DNA of 64,000 nucleotides from Aedes albopictus (GCF_035046485.1 NC_085136.1:293485080-293549079); one strand, 5' to 3'; positions 53,870 to 64,000 are shown, numbered from the stretch's first letter. The notes: generated by a model not told the origin, from the sequence alone. Made by a program: numbers and translations.

Positions 53870-55930
53870 AAATGGTGTGATTTGAAGATATCACTTTGGT
53901 CACGATTTTGTTCTCTTGCATATTGAAGACTTTGACAATTTCTTCACTTATAATCTTACCCAACGTTTACAGGCTATCAAAAAAGCCACGATTCGATTTA
54001 TCGCTTTGACATTTATTTTGTTCACTTTTATAATTCCGCTATTTGATGTGCAGCTTGCATGGGTTTTGTTAAATTTTACGTTTGACCACTTTCGGTGGGA
54101 CACCTGGAACCAATTCTGGTTGTCTCAAATGTGGTCTGAGATTATGTTCTTGTTAACTGTTCATCGAGTTAACTAAAAAGCAGAAAATTAATGTGATCTG
54201 ATGCTATTTTCTTGCAACAGTTCAACAATTTTTTGAAAAACCACGATTTTATGTATCGCATGCATGATTTTGGTTTCTTCTTCTTCTTTATGGCTCGACG
54301 TCCCCACTGGGACTTGGCCTGCCTCGCCTCAACTTAGTGTTCTTTGAGCGCTTTTCCACAGTTATTAATTGTAGGGCTGTCTTTGCCTGCCATTGCATGA
54401 ACTTGTATATTGTGAGACAAGTACAATGATACACTATGCTCAGGGAGTCAAAGCCTTAACCACTAGGCTAACTGGAGACTTCTATTAAATCACTTCCGAA
54501 GGAACACCCGCAACCGATTCCGAAATATTATTACAAGTTCTAGATGTGACCTGAGACTATTTTCTTGTTGGCCTTACATCAGATTATAAAAAAAAACGCC
54601 ACTATGGTTCAATTCCCTTCTATATTTTACCACTTCCGGTGGGCTACTTATCTCGTCTCTAGTTCTAGATCACTACCGGTTCTCCCAAATATGGTCTGAG
54701 ATTATTTGTTGGCTATCGTTTATCATGTTACTGAATAAGTCATTGATATGTTACATGTATTGGTTCTCTTTTACATTTGACCATTTCTGGCGGGACAACC
54801 GGAATCGGTTCCGTAACACACTGATATGGCTTGCGTCTATTTTTTTGCAACTGTTCATCATGTTACCTAAATAGCCGTGATACCTCAATCGCATGCACGG
54901 GTTTGCTTTCACTTTCGGCTCGGAACCGGTTGCGGAACACTACTGATAATCTCTTAAATTATCTGAGCCTATTTGCTTGCAAACGTTTGTTAGATTATCA
55001 AAAAAGCCGCGCTTTGCTATGTCGTATGCAGGGTTTGGTACAATTTTATATTCAGCCACTTTCGGAGGGAAACCCGGAACTAGTTCCGGAACTACTGACA
55101 GTCCATAATGTGGTCTTAGCATAAAAGGTCATCAAGTTGTCGGAAAATCTGTGATTTGATGTGCCGCATGTAAAAACTATGTCAAATTTTATATACGGCC
55201 ACTTCCGGCGGAACTCCCGGAACCGGTTCCGCAACACTACTTGCTCAGATATGGTCTGAGTCTATTTTATGCCAACCTTTCATTATCACAAAAGCCGCGC
55301 TTTGATATGTCACATGCGTGGATTTGGTTCACTTTAATATTTGGCCACTTTCGACAAGACACCCGGAGCCGGTTCCGGAACAAAACCGGTTCAGATATGG
55401 TCTGGGACTGTTTTCTTGCTAACTGTTCATCAGGTTATCGAAATTGCCGCAGTTTGATGTGTCGCATGCATGGGTTTGGATCACTTTTTTATTTGACCAC
55501 TCCCAGCGGGTCATCCGGAACCGGTTCCGAAACTCTACCGGTTCAGATATGGTCTGAGTCTTTCTTAATGCCAACCTGTCATTGGGTTATAAAAAAGTCG
55601 CGCTTTGATATGTCGCATGCATGGATTTGGTTCACTTTTATATTTGGCCACTTCCGGCGGGACATCCCGAACCGGTTCCGGAACACAACCGGTTCAGATA
55701 TGGTCTGAGACTGTTTTCTTGCTAACTGTTCATCAGGTTATCGAAATTGCCGCAATTTGATGCGTCGCATGCACGGCTTTAGTTCACTTTTATATTTGGC
55801 CACTTCCGGCGGGACATCCGGAACCGGTTCCGGAACACTACCGGTTCAGATATGGTCTGAGACTGTTTTCCTGCTAAACGTTCATCAGGTTATCCAAAAT
55901 GCCACAGTTTGATGTGTCGCATGTATGTGT
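53870..55930. repeat. Central tandem array of E3, unit about 152 bp
   Basis: Array markers at about 55453, 55604, 55756 and 55908 are spaced 151-152 bp. The units match those of E1 and E2 in order and motifs, including CCGGAACCGGTTCCGG. Left-hand units (53870-55100) are diverged and partly deleted; the right-hand ones are uniform. Confidence 0.9.
54275..54480 (-). mobile_element. SINE with a shortened tRNA-like head and (GAA)n tail
   Basis: On the minus strand it starts GTCTCCAGTTAGCCTAGTGG then TTAAGGC, matching a Pol III box A (TAGCCTAGTGGTTAAGGC at 54470-54453), continues through CCTGAGCATAGTGTATC and GACAAGTACAATG, and ends in (GAA)n. No box B (GGTTCGANTCC) follows box A, so the tRNA-like head has lost its second half. 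It interrupts a unit of the E3 array. Assignment as tRNA-derived rests on box A alone. Confidence 0.6.
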
Positions 55931-56125
55931 TTGTTACATTTTTATGCATGGCCCCTTCCAAGGGTACTGGTCCGGAACACCTAAATGGCTATAACTCCGG
56001 AACGGCTGGACCGATCCGAACCATTTTCAATAGGAAACAATGGGACTAGATTCCGCGTCGAATGACCCGTTGGTCATTAAAATCGGTTGAGGTTTACTGC
56101 CAAAAAGTGATGTGAGTTTTTTTGT

Positions 56126-56211
56126 ACACATACACACACATACACATACACATACACACACACATACACACACACACATACACACACATACACACACACA
56201 TAAATACACAC
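56126..56211. repeat. CACACATA microsatellite within E3
   Basis: The longest of the three family microsatellites, at the same position relative to the terminus as in E1 and E2. Confidence 0.9.
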
Positions 56212-56340
56212 AGACATCACCTCAATTCGTCGAGCTGAGTTGATTGATATATGTGAGTCGACACTCCGGGCCTTCTATCAAAAAGTCATTTTTGGAGTGA
56301 ACATATAGCCTTTCCAGTACACTTAGTGTACGAGAAAGGC

Positions 56341-56700
56341 AAAACTTTCATGGTTGAAAAAATAGTATACGTATTTTTTTTAGAAATTTTGATGAAACAT
56401 ACTCAAAAATTTAACCGATTATCAGCACATACTAATTTCTGCTGTCAATATAAACATAATATTTTAAAAACCAATACCTTTCAAGCATGTCTAGAGTTCC
56501 ATAGATAAATACAATAATATTGAAAAAATGCGAATAAATGATTATTTTTAAAATTTTTATGGAAAAGGGTAATTTTGTGAAAGTTGCTCTGTCGGAACCT
56601 CTAAATACTGTTTCAGAATATCGAAATGTTCTTCAAAATTGCCTCAAATATGCATATATTTCGTTTTAGGGTTGGCTACCTTAATTTTTCAAACATCGTT
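56341..56700. other. Unassigned AT-rich spacer
   Basis: Flank of E3. No gene or element recognised before the decayed array starts near 56700. Confidence 0.35.
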
Positions 56701-57146
56701 CTTTTTTGGGACAGCCTATTTTAAGAGTTTTACTAGAATTTCTTCTAGAAGTTCCAATGAGAATTCCTTTAGAAGTACTTTAGAATGCCCCTAGGAGCTT
56801 CATTAGGAATTTTTTTTAAGAAATTTCACTAAAAATTCCTCTAGGAATTCCACTGGGAATTCGTTTAATAGTTTAATTGGAAATTTAACAAAGAATTCCT
56901 CAAGGTCTAGGAGTTCCACTGAGAATTGCTTTAGGGAATCCCTCAATGAGTTCTATTGGGAGTTGCTTTACAAGTCAATGAGAATTATTCTAAAAACTCT
57001 GTAGGGAAGTTCACTGAGAATTTCCACTGGGAATTGCTCTAGGTGTTCTACCGGGAATTCCTCTAGGAGTTCCAATAGTTATTGCTCTAGAAATTCTATC
57101 GAGAATATCACTGGAAATATTTCTAGAAGTTTCACTGGGATTACTC

Positions 57147-57290
57147 CCAGGAGCAGGCCCGTCCACAGAAGTGGCGCCAAGGGAGGGGTTTCTCCCAATT
57201 TTGGCAAAAGGCGGAGGGGCGTCTACTGTATGGAGCGTCGGTAATGAAAGGGGGGAGGGTTTAACACCCAAAACACCCGCTCTTGTGCAA
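57147..57290. other. GC-rich non-repetitive insertion in the decayed array
   Basis: GCCCGTCCACAGAAGTGGCG through to CACCCGCTCTTGTGCAAGG is unlike the surrounding array, which resumes on both sides. It is probably an inserted element fragment; no termini or target duplication could be defined. Confidence 0.4.
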
Positions 57291-57633
57291 GGACTTGCCT
57301 TGGAGTTCTGCCGGAAATTAGTTCCACTGATTATTTCTCTAGGAGTTGTACCAAGAATTGCTTTAGGAATTCCACCGGGAATACCTCTAGAAATTTCACT
57401 GATAGATTCCTGTGAATTCCTCTAGGTGCGCTAGTAAATGCTTTACGATTTTTATCACGAATTCCTCTAAGAGCTCCACGGGCAATTTCTCTATGAGTTT
57501 CATGTTTTTTTTTCTAAGAGTTCCTCCAGGAGTTTCTCTAGGCTCTGGCAGTTCTACCGGAAATGCCTTCAGGGGTTCCACTGGGAATTCCTCAAGAAGG
57601 CCCATTGGAAACTTGTTTTAAGAGTTCCACTGG

Positions 57634-57840
57634 CATTTTATGACGCTACACCGTCTTCAACCAGAGGTTGCACAGACTGAACCAATCACAAACATGAGAC
57701 AACACCCAGTCAGTAGTCCAGTGGAGAATTTTCCGTTTGACGAAAAGTTTTCGACGACTGAAGCGTGAATTGAACCCGCGCTCTAAGGCTTACGAAACGC
57801 CTAGAAGGCTGACGCCTCCAACCGCACGGCCACGAGGCCC
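57634..57840 (-). mobile_element. tRNA-derived SINE (Feilai-like)
   Basis: The minus strand starts GGGCCTCGTGGCCGTGCGGT. Box A (TGGCCGTGCGGTTG, 57832-57819) and box B (GGTTCAATTC, 57776-57767) have tRNA-like spacing, followed by a non-tRNA body ending near TAGCGTCATAAAA. This architecture is that of a tRNA-related SINE; Feilai is the known Aedes family of this kind, but identity to it was not tested. The AGTTCCA on both sides cannot be called a target duplication, because the surrounding array is full of it. Confidence 0.75.
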
Positions 57841-60833
57841 AGTTCCAGTAGGAGCTCGTCTAGGGGTGTAACTGATAATTCCACTACTGGGAACGCCTAC
57901 TGGAAACGACTCTAGAAGTTCCACAGGAAATCCCTTCAGGAATTCGACTGTGAGTTTCACTGAGAAATCCTCTAGCAGTTCCACCGGAAATCGCGCTAGT
58001 AGTTCCCTTGGTAAATGCAAAAAATCCTCCAAGAGTTCCACAGGGAATTCCTCTAGGAACATCACTAGATTTTTTTAGGAGTTCCACCAGATGTTTCTTT
58101 AGGAGTTCCATTGGTAATTGATCTGGGAGTTCCACTGGGATTGAGTTTTATTGAGAATTCCTCTAAGAGTTTTACTGGAAATTCCTCTAGGAGTTTCACG
58201 TGGATTTTCTCTCTAGGAGTTCTACCGGAAATCCCTCTAGGAGTCCCTCTGGTAAGTGCCCTGGAAGTTCTACCGGGATTTATTCTAAGAGTTTCGCGAG
58301 GATTTCTTTTAGGAGTTCCATCGAGAATTTTTCAAGGAGTCCACCGGGAGTTCCTCTAGAAGTTCTAGTGGAATTTCATCTAGGTGTTCCACCGGGTATT
58401 GCTAAAGGAGTTCCATTGGTTATTGCTCTAGGATTTCTACCGGGAATTCCACAGGGAGTTTCACTGAGAATTCCTCACGAAGTTTCACTGGAAAATCATG
58501 AAGGTCGAGGAATGGGAATATCTCTAGGAACTTTGGATCCACTGGGAATCGCTCTAGAAGTTCTGATAGGAATTCCTTTAGGAGATTCACGATGAATTCC
58601 TCTAGGAATTCTGGGAAATATTCTAGGAGTTGCACATGAAATTACCCTTGGAGTTCTATCGGAAATTTTCCTAGAAACTCCATCGGAAATTCTTGTAGAA
58701 GTTCTGTAGGGAATGTCCTTAAAGAGTTCTACTTTGAACTGCTGAAGGTGTATCGTCGGGAATTCCTCTAGCAGTTTCATTGGGAGTTCTTCTGGGAGTT
58801 TCACTAAGAGTTCCTATAGCAGTTCCATTGGAAGCTTTGTTTATGAGTTCCACTTTCATTTTCTCCAGCAATTCCAGAAGGAGTTCTTCGAGGAGTGTCA
58901 CCGGGAATTCCACTAGAAGTTCTTTGCAAACTCTCTAATAAGCTGCTCCGGGAATTTCCCAGTAATTCCACCTGAGATTCTTTCGGAACTTCCTTCAGGC
59001 ATTCGATCGGAAACTGTACCAGAATTCCTATTTCCGGAAATTTTTCTGGAAGTTCTTCCTGGAAATTTTCAATAAGTTTTGCTGTTCACACGTAAGTTTC
59101 ACCAAAATATCTTTTGAAAATACCTTCATAAATTTATTCTAAATGTTCTACAGAAATTCTTTTGCAAGATCTAACAGAGAAATTAAACACCAAAGGTTCG
59201 TTAAGATTTTTTGAAAATTTCTTTCGGGTAATCAACAAGAAACTCCTTCAATTTTTTTTTTGAAAATTTGCAGCAAACATATTATTATGATTTTTTCGAA
59301 ACTTGCGACTTCTTTTTGAAATTTTCAGGCAAGTTTTCCGGAAGTTGTTTTTCGTATTCCCCTAGAAGTCTACCGAAGTTTATCCTGAAATATTGTGTGA
59401 AAATTACTTCCGATGTTTATTGAAGATCCTCTGTATTTCTGCATAAGTTTTTCAGTTCTCCCACAAGCTTCGTGAGAAATTCTTCCGTAAATTTTCTTGG
59501 AAATTCTTTTGGGAATCCTTCCAAAAGTTCATATGAGATTCATTGGAGATTATACTATGTAATTTCTTTTGGAAGTTTTTAGAAGTAATATTTTGTACTT
59601 CAAACGAAAATCTTCCGGAAGTTTATCCAGGAAGTTTTTCAGTATTTTATTTTTTCTATAGCACAAGATTCCAACGGATATTTTTTTTCAAAACTTCCTC
59701 TGGGAATTCTTAAATAAGTGATTCCTCGGAATTTCCAACATAGGGTCTTCCAAAAAATTAATCCGATTTTTCACCAAGGTTTCTTTTAAGATGTTCAGTA
59801 AATTGATCCACAAGGTCCTCTAAAAATTCTTCCAAAAGTTTAGGAATTCGTTCTAAAATTTCATCTTGAATTCTTCTGGAAGTTCTTCCGGGACTCCTTG
59901 CAAAAAATCCTCCGGGAAATCATGCAAAAGTTTCTGTAACCTGAAAGAATTCTTACAGAAGTTCCCCCGTGGACTCGTCCAGAGATCATCCAAAAATGCT
60001 TTCTTCGGTAATTCTCACTGGAATAATTAGGAAAACTCATTCTGATATTCTTCCAGAACCTTTATCTCGAATTCTTTGTGAAGTTTTACAGATGTTACAG
60101 TAATTCGCCCAAAACCATTTCCAAGAGGGTTCCTATGTGAATCGCCAGTAATTTCTTCGAAAAATCTTCCATGAATTTCTCTGAAAATTCTTTCTGGTAG
60201 TTTTCAGAGAATTAACAACTGCTTCAGAGATTGTTTTTGAATTATTTGCCGGAGACCTTCCTGGGATATCTTTCGAAATTTTTCAAGACCATTTATTTGA
60301 AGAAAAAACTTCTAGAAAAGTGCCAAGGGGTTAACCACTGACGAACATCATAAGCTTCGGTCAAATTTCAATATCGTGTGGCTGGAAGAATCCTTACAAG
60401 ATGAATTTTCAAGAAATTTAACTGGATTTTTTTTTTTTTTGAAATTGTCAGCATGTCAAGAGGAAACCCACAAGTATTTTGCTAACACTTTTTGAAAAAG
60501 TATTCATGAAACAATTCTTGTAAGGCTTATTCATGAACACTTGCTCAGGGTTGCTCAAAATATTCTGAAAACATTTGGAGGGCGAGGTAGAATAAAATAG
60601 ACATTTCTGGAGCGATTCCCGCAGGGTTCCACGGAGGAGCTACCAAAAAATCTTGGATTCTCGGGGAATTCCTGGAAGAATGTCCAGAAGCTTCTGGAAA
60701 AAATCCCGTTGAAGGTCTTGAGTAGAGAGAAGAGACAGTGATTTCTTAAAACCGTCTGATTTATTTTTAGAAAAACTTCCAATAGAATTTGCGGCCGAAC
60801 TCTTAGAGGAATCCCCGGACAAACTAACAAAGG

Positions 60834-62909
60834 CACGGTGCTCCCCAGACCGTTATTATAAAATAAAAATCTCCATCCAATCGGTGCCCACCATTCGTTT
60901 TCTATGGATATCCTGCATGTCTGGGCCAAATTTGAAAAAAATCGTAGGGCCCATTTTTGAGTTACGCCCTTTTAAAGGGCTTAAAGTCCAATATTCAAAT
61001 AAAAAATCGAAATATTTAGTACTCAACCATTTCTTAACGATTTTGATGAAATATTTTCTTGAAGAATTGTATTGCATTGAGTATTAGATTTGTTTGGCAT
61101 AGTTTTTGTTGAAATAATCTATGAAAATATGACGTTTTTGTGAGTTGAGATCAATAAAAGTGTATTTATATGAAAATATTTCAATAATATTTGTAACTTA
61201 TTCAAATACACATAATATCGTTTCTAGCATAACATGTGAATAGGGCCTAAGTGATTTTTGTAATCAAACATGTTTTAGAAAGTGCTATCTTCAGGCTATC
61301 GGTAAAGGGTGCAGATATTCGTGGGTACAGTTGGGTCCTACAGCGATCGAAACGTGTTTGTTTACAAAACGCATTTAGGTCCTTTTCACATGTTATACAA
61401 AATTTCTCTTTTTAAGAGCTTTCCTTTAATTTACTTTATTTTTTTGTTTATATAGGGTATATGTACCATTCCTTGGCCTAATTTGCAAGCCGCATTGACA
61501 ATTTTGACCATAACTCATGAATTAAAAGCACTAGAAATAATATGTTGACCCTATTACACACTCTAGGTAATGCATGTTTCCCCAATTGGAAGTAAACTAA
61601 CGTAAATATTCAAGAATTTACTTTATTAAGTTGAAAAGACTCGATGCGATGGTATGCAACGTTGGTCTATGGTACAAAAATTGGCCTATTAGTGGATACA
61701 ACGTTGGCCTATTGCTTTCCATGCACTAGAACCACTTATTATCTCATTTTTCCAATATTTCTGCTGAAGTAATATCTCTGTTTGTTCACCAATCTTACTT
61801 GTACATTACATTTTGGAGCCAAATTTTCAAAAAACTGTTAATAAATTACTTAAACTTAAGTTCTTTCTTAATTTATTAACGAAAACAACGCAACCCTATT
61901 ATTGTGTTATATTTTCACAGTCACCGTACACATAATTTTTCTTCCTGTTCGTTCTTTCTGGTTCTTACGCAAGCAATGTTGTTGACGTCACTTTATCGGT
62001 GTTGTTGACGTCATTTTACTGATGGGCCAAGATTTGGGTACATAGTGAAAAAAATGTCCTCAATATTCGGCCCACATTCAACTTGTAAAATATTTATTAT
62101 ACGTTGAAAACAAAGATACAAGTTCAAAATAGCGTCTTTGACCGTCGCATCAAATGTTCAGTTATTGAAAAGTCAGTTTGAAATGTTCCAGAATCATGGC
62201 ATTTATGATCATGTGTATAGACTACCCACTAAACCGAAGAATCATGTCATCTACAAAAGCTAAACAAAGTGACATTTTCGTTCATTTTTAATGCTCAAAA
62301 GTGCTAAAATTTAAACGAAATGTTACAGTTGTTTGCCGCATAGCTTTTCCGATATCCAGTTATGCGTGTTTGTTTGAATTTTTGGTTAACGTTGAACGAG
62401 GGGGCTATGCCAACGAAGCATCCCGATACCCTACATTCACGTTATTCTTTCCGTATTTGAACCTGAGAAATAACAAATATTATTGAAATATTTTCATATA
62501 AATACACTTTTATTTATGTCAACTGACAAAAACGTCAAATTCTCTTCAATTATTTCAACAAAAACTATGCTAAACAAATCTAAAACTCAATGCAATACAA
62601 TTCTTCAAGAAAATATTTCATCAAAATTGTTGAAAATGGTTGAGTACTAAATATTTCGATTTTTTCTTTGAATATTGAGATTGATTGATTGATTGATTTG
62701 TCTTTATTAAAGAGACTTTCAGCCCTTGGCTGGTTCGTCTCTAAATGAATATTGAGCTTTACGCCCTTTAAAAGGGCGTTACTCAAAAATGGGCCCTACG
62801 ATTATTTTCAAAATTTGCCCAGACATGCAGGATAGCCATAGAAAACGAACGGTGGGCACCGATTGGATGGAGATTTTTATTTTATAATAACGGTCTGGGG
62901 AGCACCGTG
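60834..62909. mobile_element. 2076-bp Transib-like non-autonomous element with ~380-bp terminal inverted repeats
   Basis: The ends are CACGGTGCTCCCCAGACCG and its inverse. The inverted arms extend from 60834 to about 61212 and from about 62447 to 62909. AAAGG flanks both sides (60829-60833 and 62910-62914), a 5-bp target duplication. CAC-start termini resembling the RAG recombination heptamer plus a 5-bp duplication are features of Transib, but other superfamilies cannot be excluded. The interior (61212-62447) has no transposase; a second weak inverted pair (TATGTACCATTCCTTGGCC at about 61460 against the inverse near 62030) may be another element. The right arm carries a 66-bp retroposon insertion absent from the left arm. 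Confidence 0.75.
62680..62745 (-). mobile_element. 66-bp retroposon stub with (AATC)n tail and 11-bp target duplication
   Basis: ATTGATTGATTGATTGATTT, then TTTATTAAAGAGAC and CAGCCCTTGGCTGG, flanked by TGAATATTGAG at 62669-62679 and 62746-62756. The opposite arm of the host element shows the site without insert. On the minus strand it is a severely 5'-truncated element whose tail is (AATC)n. Confidence 0.88.
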
Positions 62910-62914
62910 AAAGG

Positions 62915-63207
62915 AATTTCCAGAACAAGTCCGGAATAAACTCTCGGGGGATCACCCTGATAATGTCTCTTGAAGATGTTCCCTGAGGAAGGGCTTCTGC
63001 AAGGGACTTTTGGTGTATTTTTCGTAAAAAAAAAATCTTGAACAGTTTACGGCACATCAAGAATTCTGGTAAAAACTTCATTTTCCCACAGGCTTTTACA
63101 GATATCTGGGTTTTCAGAAAAGTGAATTGAAAAGTTAATGGTTATAATGGAATGTTCATGTAGCGGGCTCGGGTTCAGTTTGGCTTTCTATTCCGCAGAA
63201 TCATTAC
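62915..63207. other. Decayed repeat and unassigned flank
   Basis: 62915-63080 resumes the decayed repeat interrupted by the Transib-like element (GGAATTTCCAGAACAAG, CCGGAATAAACTC). Nothing is recognised from 63080 to the tRNA-like sequence. Confidence 0.4.
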
Positions 63208-63280
63208 CTTTCTGTGGCTTAGTTGGTTAAAGCGCCGGTCCAGCGAGTACGGATTCGTGGATTCGAATCCCACCAGAACG
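63208..63280 (+). pseudogene. tRNA-like sequence, threonine-tRNA-like, probably a pseudogene
   Basis: A 73-nt sequence with a 7-bp acceptor stem (CTTTCTG with CAGAACG, one mismatch), box A TGGCTTAGTTGG, D stem GCTT/AAGC, and box B GGATTCGAATCC within GTGGA-TTCGAAT-CCCAC (one mismatch in the T stem). The body resembles insect and vertebrate tRNA-Thr (TGGCTTAG...TTAAAGCGCC), but the anticodon arm CCGGT-CCAGCGA-GTACGG has an extra base and poor pairing, and the loop would read AGC rather than AGT. A T-run at 63283-63291 would serve as a Pol III terminator. It could also be the head of a SINE. Confidence 0.6.
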
Positions 63281-63291
63281 CGATTTTTTTT

Positions 63292-64000
63292 TCAAATGGC
63301 CCACTTTAATGCTTATGTATACGTTTTACTTCATCGATCGTTTTAGCAGATTGCAAGCAAAAAAAAAACGTTTCCACAACCCATATCTCTCAAACTAGAA
63401 TCACACAAAGTACAACTATTCCATCAATTGAGCCACGCAATTGCTTCAAAACTGCCCTCGAACCAGCAATCAGCAATCAGAATCTAAATAATTTAGGGCG
63501 GTCAAATCCCACTCTCAGATCCAATTAATTAATTTGCGGCGAAAGAAATCCACTCTGGCATCAATCAATCATCGTCGGTCGCACTATGGGCCAGAAATCA
63601 AAATTTCGCGACAAAATTCAAAAAAGTTGTTTTTTTTTTAAGATCAATCAATTTTCATGTATGTATGATTGTTTGGGCTATGTTTGATTGTATACCGACT
63701 GATTTTTTTTGATTTGTAACAAAATTGTATCGTTTTTTGTAAGGAGAAACTTCTTATAAGCGAAAATTCACTTTTAGTTTAAATTACAATTTTACAATGT
63801 TTACTCTAATTGTACAGTTAATTTGCAAATTTGTTCAAAAAGTAGAAGTATTCGACCGTATTCGACATGCAACCGATCTAGGAAGCAAGTTGAGACTCAA
63901 CTTTTTCGGATGCTATCGGACTTCTTTGCGAGAATTTGCGAGAAACCAAGACATAATGATTTAAGCGCATGCGTTAATTTTTTAATGTTTTACGCTGTGC
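63292..64000. other. Unassigned sequence to the window end
   Basis: About 0.7 kb of AT-rich sequence with short repeats (CAGCAATCAGCAATCAG near 63460). No gene or element end recognised. Confidence 0.35.

Larger units (their letters stand above)
52791..56340 (-). mobile_element. E3: Helentron-like non-autonomous element (HINE/DINE-1-like)
   Basis: Both ends are present. The left end is AAACCCAGATTTATCCACC, a stem-loop and GCCTTTCTCGT (52823-52833). The right end is the stem-loop GTACAC-tta-GTGTAC (56317-56331) and ACGAGAAAGGC (56330-56340), followed by AAAA. The interior holds an arm with a hAT MITE, the ~152-bp array with a SINE inside, the conserved block at about 55960-56120 and the CA microsatellite. 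A stretch at 53833-54000 matches E1 at 2340-2520, so E1 and E3 share the same array start. It is 3.55 kb with no coding capacity. The minus orientation follows the same logic as for E1. Confidence 0.75.
56701..60828. repeat. Decayed array, CTCTAGGAGTTCC-ACTGGGAATTC style
   Basis: The left half (56700-58970) is clearly tandem, with a unit of about 24 bp combining CTCTAGGAGTTCCA and CTGGGAATTC (quasi-palindromic GGAATTCC/AGGAGTTCCT). The right half (58970-60830) decays into the TTCTTCCGGAAGTTTTTC style. Interruptions are a non-repetitive GC-rich block at about 57147-57290 and the SINE at 57634. Frames on both strands (57011-58913) are repeat translations rich in LEEFPVELLE-like strings. Confidence 0.8.

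Noticed and set aside
56027..56209. Cysteine/valine-repeat peptide frame on the minus strand
   Set aside because: It is a translation of the CACACATA microsatellite of E3.
57171..57425. GC-rich segment as a host exon
   Set aside because: It lies inside a decayed repeat, has no splice-consistent frame, and is more likely an inserted element fragment.
57011..58913. Several overlapping frames with LEEFPVELLE-like repeats
   Set aside because: They occur on both strands and several frames of a decayed tandem repeat, as expected for a repeat lacking stops, not for genes.

Overview
The window is eukaryotic, repeat-dominated DNA. It most resembles a culicine mosquito genome, probably Aedes; this is an inference from the kinds of repeats present, since no host gene could be identified. 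There are no bacterial-style operons and no confident host exon. Almost everything recognisable is a mobile element, a satellite or a decayed tandem repeat, with short stretches of unassigned single-copy-looking sequence at about 9.4-10.6 kb, 16.1-18.7 kb, 29.9-31.5 kb, 32.1-34.0 kb, 49.6-51.4 kb and 63.3-64 kb.

Layout. 1-1.2 kb: decayed short-period repeat. 1.55-6.82 kb: element E1, with Helentron-type ends, a ~152-bp tandem array and a CA microsatellite, split by a dead RTE-type retrotransposon that has a 14-bp target duplication. 7.3-9.4 kb: diverged 23-bp satellite containing a foldback MITE. 10.6-16.1 kb: homogeneous 23-bp satellite, about 220 units in three variant blocks. 18.9-27.2 kb: an apparently intact autonomous Helentron on the minus strand, with one 2447-residue ORF carrying Rep, PIF1-like helicase, endonuclease and OTU protease domains. 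27.6-32.1 kb: foldback elements, a Tc1 remnant and dispersed repeats. 34.0-35.2 kb: element E2, a partial relative of E1. 35.3-49.6 kb: decayed arrays interrupted by a TA-flanked element, a retroposon with a 22-bp target duplication, a CAGGGTGGCC element with a nested piggyBac-type MITE, and a CCCGAGCAGA element. 51.4-52.3 kb: a second, internally deleted non-LTR retrotransposon fragment. 52.8-56.3 kb: element E3, another E-family copy, carrying a hAT-type MITE and a SINE. 56.7-60.8 kb: decayed array with a tRNA-derived SINE. 60.8-62.9 kb: a Transib-like element with ~380-bp terminal inverted repeats. 63.2 kb: a tRNA-like sequence.

How the parts relate. The most interesting system is the Helentron and its probable dependants. 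E1, E2 and E3 share one terminus (stem-loop next to ACGAGAAAGGC, then AAAA); E1 and E3 also have the other terminus (AAACCC, short stem-loop, then GCCTTTCTCGT). That second terminus also lies about 630 bp beyond the stop codon of the Helentron ORF, in the orientation expected for its 3' end. The simplest reading is that the Helentron is the autonomous partner of a DINE-1/HINE-like family that carries central tandem repeats. The second theme is quasi-palindromic short-period repeats at every stage, from a nearly perfect 23-bp array to arrays decayed almost beyond recognition.
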